From an uncultured Oscillospiraceae bacterium (GTDB lineage Bacteria; Bacillota; Clostridia; Oscillospirales; Oscillospiraceae), in NCBI GenBank assembly GCA_934561515.1, contig CAKTGM010000018.1, positions 1 through 35,713 of the forward strand: a DNA stretch of 35,713 bases, in the 5' to 3' direction. The notes beneath the pieces are model-generated. The model was not told the DNA's origin and did no database searches. It saw nothing but the letters and a program-made list of their open reading frames with translations. Numbering within the stretch: position 1 is the stretch's first letter; every line of letters begins with the position of its first letter. Below, piece after piece: positions 7,702 to 14,954 of this stretch. A program made the translations under genes and the position numbers.

Positions 7702-8544
7702 TCAGTCTTTTTTGAAAAACGCCACAGCGACCACGCCGGGACCGGCGTGCGTGCCGATCACGCTGCACAGGAGCGTGGAGTCGAGCGTCTCCACCCTGCC
7801 CTGCCAGATATCGCGGCTGTCCTCCACATACTTTTTCAGGTAGGTATCGCTCAGGCCGCTGTAGCCCAGCAGGATCGGCTCGTCAAAGTCGATGCCGCCG
7901 CTCTCGCGGATCTTCTGCACGAGCAGGTTGTTGCCCTGCTTCGACCCTCTCGCCTTGCCGATGAGCTGGATCTCGCCGTCGACGACCGTGATAACGGGCT
8001 TGATGTTGAGAAGTCCGCCCGCAAAGGCAACGGTCTTGGAGATGCGCCCGCCTTTTTTGAGGTATTCGAGCGTATCGAGCAGTGCGACAAGGCAGACCTT
8101 CTCGCGCTTTTCGGCAAGCGCCGCGGCGATGACCGGCGCGTCCATGCCCTGCTGCACACATTCGAGCGCGTACTCCGCGAGGATGCCCGCGCCGATGGCC
8201 GCGCTCCTGCTGTCCACAACATAGATGTTGTCGTATTCCGCCGCGGCGATGCAGGCGGACTGATAGGTGCCGGAAAAGTCCGAGGCGATCGTCAGGACGA
8301 CCGCGCTGTCGCCCGCAGCCTGCACCGCGGCAAACTCCTTGTCGAAGGCCGCAGGCGTCGCCTGACTCGTCGTCGGCAGCTGGTCGCTCTCCACAAGGCG
8401 CTCATAAAAGCGCTGCTTGTCGATCGTCACGCCGTCGATGAATTCCTCGTCGCCGAAATGCACCGTCAGCGGGACGATGCGAAAGCGGTCCTTGATGCGC
8501 TCGGGCATATCGACCGTTGAATCCACAATGATCTGAACACTCAT
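7702..8544 (-). CDS. DegV family fatty-acid-binding protein
   Basis: 280 residues with the DegV signature: N-terminal IIVDSTVDMP, the PTTSQATP loop that holds the fatty-acid carboxylate, the SGTYQSA segment, and the C-terminal GTHAGPGVVAVAFF end. DegV/FakB-type proteins bind a fatty acid so that the kinase FakA can phosphorylate it; a FakA gene is not in this window. It starts 15 bases after the MarR stop, with CGGAGG ahead of the ATG, and so is under the MarR promoter and probably under MarR control. Confidence 0.93.
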   Translation of the reverse strand: MSVQIIVDSTVDMPERIKDRFRIVPLTVHFGDEEFIDGVTIDKQRFYERLVESDQLPTTSQATPAAFDKEFAAVQAAGDSAVVLTIASDFSGTYQSACIAAAEYDNIYVVDSRSAAIGAGILAEYALECVQQGMDAPVIAAALAEKREKVCLVALLDTLEYLKKGGRISKTVAFAGGLLNIKPVITVVDGEIQLIGKARGSKQGNNLLVQKIRESGGIDFDEPILLGYSGLSDTYLKKYVEDSRDIWQGRVETLDSTLLCSVIGTHAGPGVVAVAFFKKD

Positions 8545-8559
8545 GCTCTTGTTCCTCCG

Positions 8560-9036
8560 TTATTTTTCGCTCCGGGCGGCAGTGCCGCCCTCCGTTTTTC
8601 TGCCGCTGTAAATGCTCTCCAGATTGCCGCTGATGAGCGCAAGCGCGCGGTACAGCGTCTGCCGCTCCCGCTCGCTCAGCCCCTCGGACGCGGCATCCAC
8701 GATGCGTGTGCTCTTCTCTCCGATCGCGCATCCGACCGCTCTCCCCTTTTCCGTCAGGCGGAGAGGGCTTTTGTAGCGCTTTCCCGCGCCGCTCGCGCAG
8801 GTGATGTAGCCGTTTTTCTCAAGGTCATCCAGCGAGCGGGAGATGGCCGCCTTGTCCTCGTCACAGCGCTCGCACAGCTCCGCGGCCGTCATCTCTCCGC
8901 AGCGCGAGAGGTAGTAGAGGCACGACACGTGCGGCCCCTTGAGCCCGAACTCCGCCATTTCCTCCGCCTTGATGCGCTTGATGCTGCGGCTGATGCGCGC
9001 GATCAGAACGGTAAAGGTCTCGAAGCGCTCCTCCAT
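8560..9036 (-). CDS. MarR-family transcriptional regulator
   Basis: 158 residues. The winged helix-turn-helix is visible at about 40-105 (LYYLSRCGEMTAAELCERCDEDKAAISRSLDDLEKNGYI followed by the wing), flanked by dimerisation helices. Start ATG 9036 follows GGAGG by 8 bases; the 27 codons upstream lie across promoter and operator. The promoter carries two perfect inverted copies of an 18-bp site, so autoregulation is very likely, with DegV as the co-regulated gene. A ligand of fatty-acid nature, as with FabT-type MarR proteins, is a reasonable guess from the DegV pairing but not shown. Confidence 0.92.
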   Translation of the reverse strand: MEERFETFTVLIARISRSIKRIKAEEMAEFGLKGPHVSCLYYLSRCGEMTAAELCERCDEDKAAISRSLDDLEKNGYITCASGAGKRYKSPLRLTEKGRAVGCAIGEKSTRIVDAASEGLSERERQTLYRALALISGNLESIYSGRKTEGGTAARSEK

Positions 9037-9059
9037 GGCTGCGCCCTCCTTCCACTTAT

Positions 9060-9117
9060 TTGTTGACAAATCAACAAGCTTGCCCATCATAGCGCATTGT
9101 TGTTGATTTGTCAACAA
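9060..9117 (-). promoter_or_regulatory. MarR promoter with twin palindromic operators
   Basis: Perfect TTGACA (9114-9109), 17 bases, TATGAT (9091-9086) on the minus strand. An 18-bp site occurs twice as exact reverse complements, at 9100-9117 (over the -35) and 9060-9077 (just past the start of transcription). Each site is itself a dyad of TTGTTGA and TCAACAA with a 4-base centre. Centres are 40 bp apart, close to four helical turns, suited to two MarR dimers on one face. Confidence 0.92.
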
Positions 9118-9126
9118 GTTTTTATC

Positions 9127-9164
9127 AAAAAAGGAGGCTGTCCGCTTGTCGGACGGCCTCCTTC
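9127..9164 (-). terminator. Intrinsic terminator of the NSS transporter gene
   Basis: The stem 9131-9163 with a short loop is followed on the minus strand by TTTTTT. It sits between the transporter stop (9183) and the MarR operators. Confidence 0.85.
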
Positions 9165-9182
9165 TCAGTCAGGCAGGATCAC

Positions 9183-10505
9183 TCAGAACGAAACGTGCAT
9201 GAAAAGCGCCACGCAGCACAGGATGAGCGCGAACGGCACATAGACATAGCGCCCCACGTTGTACCACAGCGCGCCGCGCGTCTTCTTGCTGCCGGTGTTC
9301 ACCGCAGCGAGCAGCTCGTCCTTTTTCATCACGTAGAACCACGAGATCGCGCCGAGCGTTGCGCCGATGGGGATGATGTAGATGGAGACGAGGTCCATCC
9401 ACGGTCCCCACTTGCTGATCGGCTCCATAAAGATGCCGATGCCGAGGCACAGCACGCACAAAAGCGCCAGCACCGCCGTGCGGCTGAGCTTGGGGAACTT
9501 GTGCAGCAGCGACTCCGCCACCGCCTCGAACATATTTTGCAGCGAGCTGATGCCCGCGAAGATCATCGCAAGGTAGAGGATGATGGCGAACAGCCGACCC
9601 AGCGGGATATCCTGCAAGATGGTCGGCAGCGTGACAAACAGCAGGCTCGGCCCCGCGCCGACATCCAGCCCGTAGGAAAAGCACGCCGGGATGATGACAA
9701 GCGCTGCGACCACGGCGGCGATGGTGTCAAAGAGCGCCGTGTGCTGCGCCACGCCGACCACGTCCTCACCCTCGGAAAGATACGCGCCGTAGACGATCAT
9801 GCCGCTGCCCGTGACGGAGAGTGAGAAGAAGGCCTGCCCCATCGCCCAGATCCAGATCATCGGGTCCTTGAGCGCTTCCCAGCGCGGCGTGAACATGAAG
9901 CGGTAGCCCTCGCTCACGCCCGGCAGCATCGCAACGCGCACCGCAAGGATGAGGAAGATGACAAAAAAGAGCGGCATCATGATCTTGTTCGTCTTTTCGA
10001 TGCTGCGCGCGCCCAGATAGAGCGTCAGCAGCGTGCCCACGACCACGATCACATGATAGGGGACGACAGAATAGGGCGTGGAGGAAAACGTGCCGAACCA
10101 CGCGCCCGCATCAATGCTCATGAGCGTGCCGACGAGCGAATCCACCAGCGCCTTCAGGATATAGGTGACGATGACCGCGTAGCCGAGCGCGATGCACAGC
10201 GAGCCCGCAAGCGGCAGCCACGCAAGAAGGCCGCCGGTCTTCCCCATGCGCTCGCCGCGCGTGGCCCACGCCTTTTCATAAGAGCCGAGCGTGCCGGTCG
10301 CCGCGCGGCGGCCCACTGCAAACTCCGCAGGCAGCCCTACGTAGCTGAAAATGAAAATGAAGAGCAGGTAGATCAGCAAAAACGCCCCGCCGCCGTTGCT
10401 GCCGAGCTTGTTGGGAAAGCCCCACACGTTCGCCATGCCGACCGCCGAGCCGACCGACGCCAAAATAAAGCCCCAGCGGCTCGCAAAGTTCTTTGAAGTC
10501 TTCAT
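9183..10505 (-). CDS. Neurotransmitter:sodium symporter (NSS/SNF) family transporter
   Basis: 440 residues, about eleven or twelve membrane segments. The first helix has the NSS sodium and substrate pattern (GFILASVGSAVGMANVWGFP, then GSNGGGAF). Bacterial members move amino acids with Na+ (LeuT, MhsT, Tyt1); the exact substrate is not visible. ATG 10505 follows GGGAGA by about 5 bases and fits the family N-terminus; an in-frame ATG four codons earlier is possible, and the long in-frame stretch above it runs through the promoter and is not coding. The gene has its own promoter and terminator. Confidence 0.92.
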   Translation of the reverse strand: MKTSKNFASRWGFILASVGSAVGMANVWGFPNKLGSNGGGAFLLIYLLFIFIFSYVGLPAEFAVGRRAATGTLGSYEKAWATRGERMGKTGGLLAWLPLAGSLCIALGYAVIVTYILKALVDSLVGTLMSIDAGAWFGTFSSTPYSVVPYHVIVVVGTLLTLYLGARSIEKTNKIMMPLFFVIFLILAVRVAMLPGVSEGYRFMFTPRWEALKDPMIWIWAMGQAFFSLSVTGSGMIVYGAYLSEGEDVVGVAQHTALFDTIAAVVAALVIIPACFSYGLDVGAGPSLLFVTLPTILQDIPLGRLFAIILYLAMIFAGISSLQNMFEAVAESLLHKFPKLSRTAVLALLCVLCLGIGIFMEPISKWGPWMDLVSIYIIPIGATLGAISWFYVMKKDELLAAVNTGSKKTRGALWYNVGRYVYVPFALILCCVALFMHVSF

Positions 10506-10608
10506 CGTTTCTCCCATCTCAGCGAAAAAAGAAGCGCGCAAGCGATCAAGGCCCGCGCGATCCATTCGCCTCTTTCTATTGCATACCCGCTCCCGCGGGA
10601 TTTTATTC

Positions 10609-10637
10609 ATCATAAAGCGCGAGCGGCCAAATGTCAA
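10609..10637 (-). promoter_or_regulatory. Promoter of the NSS transporter
   Basis: TTGACA (10637-10632), 17 bases, TATGAT (10614-10609) on the minus strand. This leaves a leader of about 95 bases containing a short GC hairpin (around 10587-10600); no known riboswitch is recognised in it. Confidence 0.8.
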
Positions 10638-10680
10638 GCCCTTCCGCGCGCATCCGGTGCAGTGTGCGGTGAAACAAAAA

Positions 10681-10711
10681 ATGCCCGTGTCATCAGACAC
10701 GGGCATTTTTG
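10681..10711. terminator. Terminator of the rplJ-rplL operon
   Basis: The stem 10681-10691 with 10696-10706 (tetraloop) has A-runs and T-runs on both sides. It lies 20 bases past the rplL stop. Confidence 0.92.
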
Positions 10712-10731
10712 AACGTGAGGTGCAAGTATAA

Positions 10732-11103
10732 TTACTTGAGCTCGACCTTCGCGCCAGCCTCTTCGAGCTGCTTCTTGAAGTTCTCGGCATCCTCCTTGGA
10801 CACGCCCTCCTTCAGAGCCTTCGGAGCGGACTCGACGAAAGCCTTGGCCTCGGCCAGACCCAGACCGGCGATCTCGCGGACAGCCTTGATGACCTTGATC
10901 TTGGCAGCAGCATCGAAACCGGCGAGGACGACGTCGAACTCGGTCTTCTCCTCGGCAGCGGGAGCAGCAGCGCCGGCAGCGGGAGCGGCCATAGCGGCGG
11001 CGGAAACGCCGAACTCTTCCTCGAGAGCGTGGACGAGCTCAGAGAGCTCCAGGACGGTAAGGCCCTTGATTTCTTCGATCATAGCGGTAACTTTCTCGCT
11101 CAT
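10732..11103 (-). CDS. rplL: Ribosomal protein L7/L12
   Basis: 123 residues. An N-terminal dimerisation helix domain (1-35) leads into an Ala/Pro-rich hinge (about 37-52), then the C-terminal factor-binding domain with EKTEFDVVL and the KIKVIKAVRE helix. It forms the L12 stalk that recruits elongation factors to the ribosome, bound to L10, whose gene precedes it. A terminator follows directly, so rpoB is not the next gene. Confidence 0.98.
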   Translation of the reverse strand: MSEKVTAMIEEIKGLTVLELSELVHALEEEFGVSAAAMAAPAAGAAAPAAEEKTEFDVVLAGFDAAAKIKVIKAVREIAGLGLAEAKAFVESAPKALKEGVSKEDAENFKKQLEEAGAKVELK

Positions 11104-11161
11104 TGTAATGATCCTCCTGATTTAAGATATTTGTTTTAAGTTAGGTATTGGGTGCAGACGA

Positions 11162-11686
11162 TTACTCTGCGGCGGGAGCTTCCTCGGCGGGAGCGCCGTT
11201 CTTCTCGGCGATCTGCTTGAGGACGCAAGCGAGGCCCGAGATGGGGGCCAGCATGGTGCCCAGCACCTGCGCCTGCAGGACGGGCAGCGCGGGGATAGCG
11301 GCCAGCGCGTTGATGGTGGCCATGTCGACGACCTTGCCTTCCATGAAGCCGCCCTTGATCTCGAACTTACCGTTGAGCTTCTTGGCATACTCGGCGATCA
11401 CGCGCGCGGGAGCGACGGGATCGGCAGCGATGGCAAGAGACGTGGTACCGTTCAACTGATCATCGAGCTCGCTGAGGCCGACGTTGTTGAAAGCAAAGCG
11501 GAGCAGGGTGTTCTTAACAACAGCGTACTCGACCTCGTTCTTACGGCACTCGGCACGGAGAGCAGTGTCCTCCGCGACGGTGATGCCCTTGTAATCAACG
11601 ATGACGCCGGCCGCTGCGCCCTGCAGCTTCTCGGTCAGGGAAGCCACGATCGCCTGCTTTTCAGACAGAACTTTTGCGTTAGGCAT
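11162..11686 (-). CDS. rplJ: Ribosomal protein L10
   Basis: 174 residues with the L10 pattern: N-terminal VLSEKQAIVASLTEKL, VVKNTLLRFA, and a C-terminal helix that binds L12 dimers, ending in an Ala/Glu/Pro tail. It is the base of the ribosomal stalk and in Firmicutes represses its own operon by binding the leader RNA. A good GGAGGTG lies ahead of the ATG. The leader with attenuator is at 11751-11862. Confidence 0.97.
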   Translation of the reverse strand: MPNAKVLSEKQAIVASLTEKLQGAAAGVIVDYKGITVAEDTALRAECRKNEVEYAVVKNTLLRFAFNNVGLSELDDQLNGTTSLAIAADPVAPARVIAEYAKKLNGKFEIKGGFMEGKVVDMATINALAAIPALPVLQAQVLGTMLAPISGLACVLKQIAEKNGAPAEEAPAAE

Positions 11687-11750
11687 TTTCTTGATTTCAC
11701 CTCCGTTGGATTTTGCGGCACGCCCCGCGTGCCATGGGAAAGAGGCGTTC

Positions 11751-11862
11751 TAAAAAAGGAAACCGTCCTCATGCGGGCATGAGGACGGTAAAGCAATCAA
11801 TCACTGTTTGCCATCCTCGGCAGGATTTATGAGGCTAGCCTCACCTGCTGTCTTTGGAACGC
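11751..11862 (-). promoter_or_regulatory. L10 leader RNA with attenuator hairpin
   Basis: On the minus strand the transcript starts near 11862 and contains AAAGACAGCAGGTG followed downstream by CCTGCCGAGG, the conserved kink-turn core of the Firmicutes L10 leader. A strong hairpin (11762-11789) with a T-rich tract (TTTCCTTTTTT) follows, which reads as a terminator or attenuator. Known biology: the L10(L12)4 complex binds the leader and reduces expression when L10 is in excess. Confidence 0.88.
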
Positions 11863-11868
11863 TCTGAT

Positions 11869-11897
11869 AGTATATCCAAGGCTGACGGAATTGTCAA
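11869..11897 (-). promoter_or_regulatory. Promoter of rplJ-rplL
   Basis: TTGACA (11897-11892), 17 bases, TATACT (11874-11869) on the minus strand, directly before the L10 leader. It separates rplJL transcription from rplKA. Confidence 0.85.
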
Positions 11898-11925
11898 CCC
11901 CAAATATCGCGTTCTGCGAAGAAAA

Positions 11926-12615
11926 TTAGATCTTAGCAGCGTTCATCTTGACGCCGGGGCCCATGGTGGAGGCAGCGACGCAGGACTTGATATACTGGCC
12001 CTTGGCAGCGGCGGGCTTGGCCTTGAGGATCGCGCCCATGAGAGCATTGAAGTTCTCGGTGAGCTTCTCGGGGCCGAAGGAAACCTTGCCGATGGGGCAG
12101 TGGATGATGTTGGTCTTGTCGAGACGATACTCGACCTTACCGGCCTTGGACTCCTGAACAGCCTTGGCAACATCGGGAGTGACAGTACCGGCCTTCGGGG
12201 AGGGCATCAGGCCCTTGGGGCCGAGGACCTTACCGAGACGGCCGACGAGACCCATCATGTCGGGGGAAGCGACGACGACGTCGAAGTCGAACCAGTTTTC
12301 CTTCTGGATCTTCTCGACGAGGTCCATCTCGCCAACGTAGTCGGCGCCGGCAGCCTTGGCAGCCTCGGCCTTGTCGCCCTTGGCGAAAACGAGAACGCGA
12401 ACGTTCTTGCCCGTGCCGTTGGGGAGGACGATGGCGCCGCGGACCTGCTGGTCGGCGTGGCGGGAGTCGACGCCCAGCTTGACGTGGAGTTCGACGGTCT
12501 CGTCGAACTTCGCGGAAGCGGTCTTGCAGATCAGGCCGAAGCCCTCTGCGGCGTCATACTGAGTGTTCTTTTCGATCTGCTTGGCAGCATCCTGATACTT
12601 TTTACCTCTAAACAT
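11926..12615 (-). CDS. rplA: Ribosomal protein L1
   Basis: 229 residues, full length for L1. It shows the N-terminal KKYQDAAKQIEK start, the VGRLGKVLGPKGLMPSPKAGTV segment (read in two parts) that binds 23S rRNA, and a C-terminal SSTMGPGVKM-like end. It forms the mobile L1 stalk. It starts 14 bases after rplK. Confidence 0.98.
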   Translation of the reverse strand: MFRGKKYQDAAKQIEKNTQYDAAEGFGLICKTASAKFDETVELHVKLGVDSRHADQQVRGAIVLPNGTGKNVRVLVFAKGDKAEAAKAAGADYVGEMDLVEKIQKENWFDFDVVVASPDMMGLVGRLGKVLGPKGLMPSPKAGTVTPDVAKAVQESKAGKVEYRLDKTNIIHCPIGKVSFGPEKLTENFNALMGAILKAKPAAAKGQYIKSCVAASTMGPGVKMNAAKI

Positions 12616-12629
12616 TGTTCACACCCTCC

Positions 12630-13055
12630 TTATTCTTCGACGACAACGCCCATGGAGCGTGCGGTACCGGCGATCATGCTCATCGCAGACTCAAGCGTGC
12701 TCGCGTTGAGATCGCGCATCTTCATCTCAGCGATCTTCTGGACGGAAGCCTTGGAAATGGTGGCGACCTTCGTCTTGTTGGGGACGCCGGAGCCGGACTC
12801 GATGTTGCATTCCTTCTTGATCAGGACCGGAGCGGGAGGGGTCTTGGTAACAAAGGAGAAGGAACGGTCGGCGTACACCGTGATGACAACGGGGATGATA
12901 AGACCCATGTCATTCTTGGTGCGCTCGTTGAATTCCTTCGTGAACGCAGCGATGTTGACGCCGTGCTGACCGAGCGCGGGGCCAACGGGGGGTGCGGGAG
13001 TTGCTTTGCCTGCAGGGATCTGCAGCTTAACGTAACCGGTGATCTTCTGTGCCAT
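12630..13055 (-). CDS. rplK: Ribosomal protein L11
   Basis: 141 residues, the standard length when started at ATG 13055, which has AAGGAGG at a good distance. The proline-rich N-terminal loop (PAPPVGPALGQHGVNI) and the C-terminal rRNA-binding domain are intact. It is part of the GTPase-associated centre. The open frame continues 27 codons upstream but these are intergenic: the gap to nusG (13056-13173) holds two small GC hairpins. Confidence 0.97.
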   Translation of the reverse strand: MAQKITGYVKLQIPAGKATPAPPVGPALGQHGVNIAAFTKEFNERTKNDMGLIIPVVITVYADRSFSFVTKTPPAPVLIKKECNIESGSGVPNKTKVATISKASVQKIAEMKMRDLNASTLESAMSMIAGTARSMGVVVEE

Positions 13056-13173
13056 AAGAGGCACCTCCTTAATATTGATGTGGTAACGACCGGCAATTCC
13101 GGCCGCCCTTGGCGAGACGCGCAGCGTCTCTCCCACGTTTGCCGCTTTCGCGGCTCATCGCTTCTGGCGGTGA

Positions 13174-13704
13174 TTACGATTCCACCACTTCGACCTGATC
13201 GAGCTCGAGCTCGACCGGCGTTTCGCGCCCGAACATGGACACGACCACGCACACTCTGTTCTTCTCTGCGTCGATCTCTTCGACCGTACCGAGGAAGGAC
13301 GAAAGCGGGCCGTCGGTGATCTTGACCTGATCGCCGACATTGTAGCGCACCACGATCTCGCGGCGCTCCATGCCGAGGGCCAGGACTTCCTCTTCCGAGA
13401 GGGGGATGGGTTCATTGTTCGCCGTGCCGACAAAGCCGGTCACACCGCGAATGTTGCGGATCAGATGCCAGGTGTCGTCCGTCATGATCATCTTGACGAG
13501 CACGTAGCCCGGGAAGACCTTGCGCTCGACTTCCTTCATCTCGCCCGAATCGGTCACTTCCGTGACGGTCTCCAGCGGGATCTGGATGTCGAGGATCATA
13601 TCCTCCAGATGGCGGTTGGCGACGAACTTCTCGATGGCGGTCTTGACTGCGTTTTCATAGCCGGAGTAAGTATGCGCGACATACCACTTAGCATTATCAG
13701 CCAT
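13174..13704 (-). CDS. nusG: Transcription termination/antitermination factor NusG
   Basis: 176 residues. The NGN domain begins KWYVAHTYSGYENAVK and contains FPGYVLVKM and IRNIRGVTGFVG; the C-terminal KOW motif lies in the GDQVKITDGPLSSFLGTVEE segment. It binds RNA polymerase and modulates pausing, termination and coupling. It lies between secE and rplK in the conserved order. Confidence 0.98.
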   Translation of the reverse strand: MADNAKWYVAHTYSGYENAVKTAIEKFVANRHLEDMILDIQIPLETVTEVTDSGEMKEVERKVFPGYVLVKMIMTDDTWHLIRNIRGVTGFVGTANNEPIPLSEEEVLALGMERREIVVRYNVGDQVKITDGPLSSFLGTVEEIDAEKNRVCVVVSMFGRETPVELELDQVEVVES

Positions 13705-13717
13705 GACTGCTCTCCTG

Positions 13718-13927
13718 TTAGCCCGCGAGGCCGATCAGCAGACCAACTGCGGAAACGGCGACATAGTCGAAGATCCAGATGCAGGCGCCGACGACGAGGG
13801 AGCACAGCAGCACAGTGCCGGTGTTCTTCGCGGTGGAGGATGCAGTGGGCCATACGACCTTTTTCAGTTCGCTTCTCATTTCACGGAACCATTTGGTGCG
13901 GTCCTTTTTCTTCTTTTCTTCTGCCAT
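13718..13927 (-). CDS. secE: Preprotein translocase subunit SecE
   Basis: 69 residues. A lysine-rich amphipathic N-terminus with the SecE signature ELKKVVWPT is followed by a single membrane helix (about 40-65). It is an essential clamp subunit of SecYEG. It lies 13 bases ahead of nusG. Confidence 0.96.
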   Translation of the reverse strand: MAEEKKKKDRTKWFREMRSELKKVVWPTASSTAKNTGTVLLCSLVVGACIWIFDYVAVSAVGLLIGLAG

Positions 13928-13947
13928 TTTTCAACAACCTTTCCTAA

Positions 13948-14097
13948 TTACTTGGTTTCGGTGTGGACGGTGTGCTTCTTGCAGAAGGGGCAGTACTTGT
14001 TCAGCTCAAGCTTGTCCGGGGTGTTCTTCTTGTTCTTCATCGTGTTGTAGTTTCTCTGCTTGCACTCGTTGCATCTGAGCGTGATCTTAATGCGCAT
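13948..14097 (-). CDS. rpmG: Ribosomal protein L33
   Basis: 49 residues, with both zinc-binding CXXC pairs (CNEC near residue 9 and CPFC near residue 36), i.e. the zinc-containing form. The typical NYNTMKNKKNTPDKLELNKY centre is present. GGAGGTG precedes the ATG. It is the first gene of rpmG-secE-nusG-rplK-rplA. Confidence 0.97.
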   Translation of the reverse strand: MRIKITLRCNECKQRNYNTMKNKKNTPDKLELNKYCPFCKKHTVHTETK

Positions 14098-14243
14098 CTA
14101 ACGGCACCTCCTTATTTACTCAGTCCCGAGCAGTGTCGGAACTGGCGATTGCCTCCCTGCTTTCAAATTAAAGGGGCGCTCTCCCCCGCGCGCCGAGAAG
14201 CGAATGCGCGCAAAAAGAAAGCCCTCTTCCACAGGTAAGTACG

Positions 14244-14273
14244 ATAATAACACAAGCCCCATTCGTCCGTCAA
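14244..14273 (-). promoter_or_regulatory. Promoter of the rpmG-secE-nusG-rplK-rplA operon
   Basis: TTGACG (14273-14268), 18 bases, TATTAT (14249-14244) on the minus strand, leaving about 140 bases of leader before rpmG. The leader holds no recognised riboswitch. Confidence 0.75.
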
Positions 14274-14398
14274 GTGTTTTTTGAACGATTTTGCGGAAAA
14301 TCTGTGCTGTTTTGCGTCCTTTCCCCTTTTTTTCTCCCCGCGTGGGCCGCTTGACGGGTATTTTGCGCCTCTGCCCCATCTTCCCGCGTGCCTCGCGC

Positions 14399-14427
14399 TT
14401 GCTTTTCTTCCCAAAATCCTGTATGCT
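14399..14427 (+). promoter_or_regulatory. Probable promoter of ruvX
   Basis: TTGCTT (14399-14404), 17 bases, TATGCT (14422-14427), about 35 bases ahead of the start codon. The hexamers are moderate. Confidence 0.5.
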
Positions 14428-14463
14428 GGCAGAAAAGAAACACGTTTGCAGGAGGCATTTTTT

Positions 14464-14883
14464 ATGAAGATCATGGCCATCGACTACGGCGACGCGCACA
14501 CCGGCGTTGCGATCTCCGACCGCACGCTGACGCTCACCGGCTTTTCGACCGTCATCACCGCCTACCGGCCCGAGGCCGTCATCGAAAAGCTGCTGCCGCT
14601 CATCTCAGAGCACGAGGTGGGCGAGCTGGTGCTCGGTCACCCGCTCAACATGGACGGCACGCGCGGGCCGCGCGCGGAAAAGGCCGAGGGCTTTGCCGCG
14701 CTTCTGCGCGAGGCCACGTCGCTCCCCGTTACACTCTGGGACGAGCGGCGCACGACCGTCGATGCGCACAATATTTTACTGAACAACGGCAAGCGCGCCA
14801 AGGAGCGCAAGAAAACCGTCGACGCCGTGGCAGCGAGTCTGATGCTCGAAGGCTATCTTACCTTCAAAAAACGCCGGCAGTAA
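14464..14883 (+). CDS. ruvX: RuvX/YqgF-family nuclease (pre-16S rRNA processing / putative Holliday junction resolvase)
   Basis: 139 residues with an RNase H-like fold. The acidic residues expected for the active site are present: D7 in IDYGD, E94 in DERRTT and D120 in DAVAAS. Known role of the family: maturation of the 16S rRNA 5' end; resolvase activity has also been proposed. The start ATG 14464 follows GGAGG (14451-14455) by 8 bases; upstream in-frame codons lie in the promoter. Monocistronic, with a terminator right after. Confidence 0.93.
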   Translation: MKIMAIDYGDAHTGVAISDRTLTLTGFSTVITAYRPEAVIEKLLPLISEHEVGELVLGHPLNMDGTRGPRAEKAEGFAALLREATSLPVTLWDERRTTVDAHNILLNNGKRAKERKKTVDAVAASLMLEGYLTFKKRRQ

Positions 14884-14898
14884 TACATCTCTTCAAAA

Positions 14899-14935
14899 AA
14901 GCGCTTTTGCGGTGTTCCGCAAAAGCGCTTTTTCT
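14899..14935. terminator. Bidirectional terminator between ruvX and the aldolase gene
   Basis: A 14-bp perfect stem (14899-14912 with 14919-14932 approximately) has A and T runs on both outer sides, between two convergent genes. Confidence 0.9.
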
Positions 14936-14954
14936 TATTTCTCTATCGCTCCGC

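Noticed and set aside
11926..14097. Hairpins at about 13105-13155 between nusG and rplK as a terminator
   Set aside because: The stems are short and no T-run follows on the minus strand, and rplK has no separate promoter in front, so read-through is expected.
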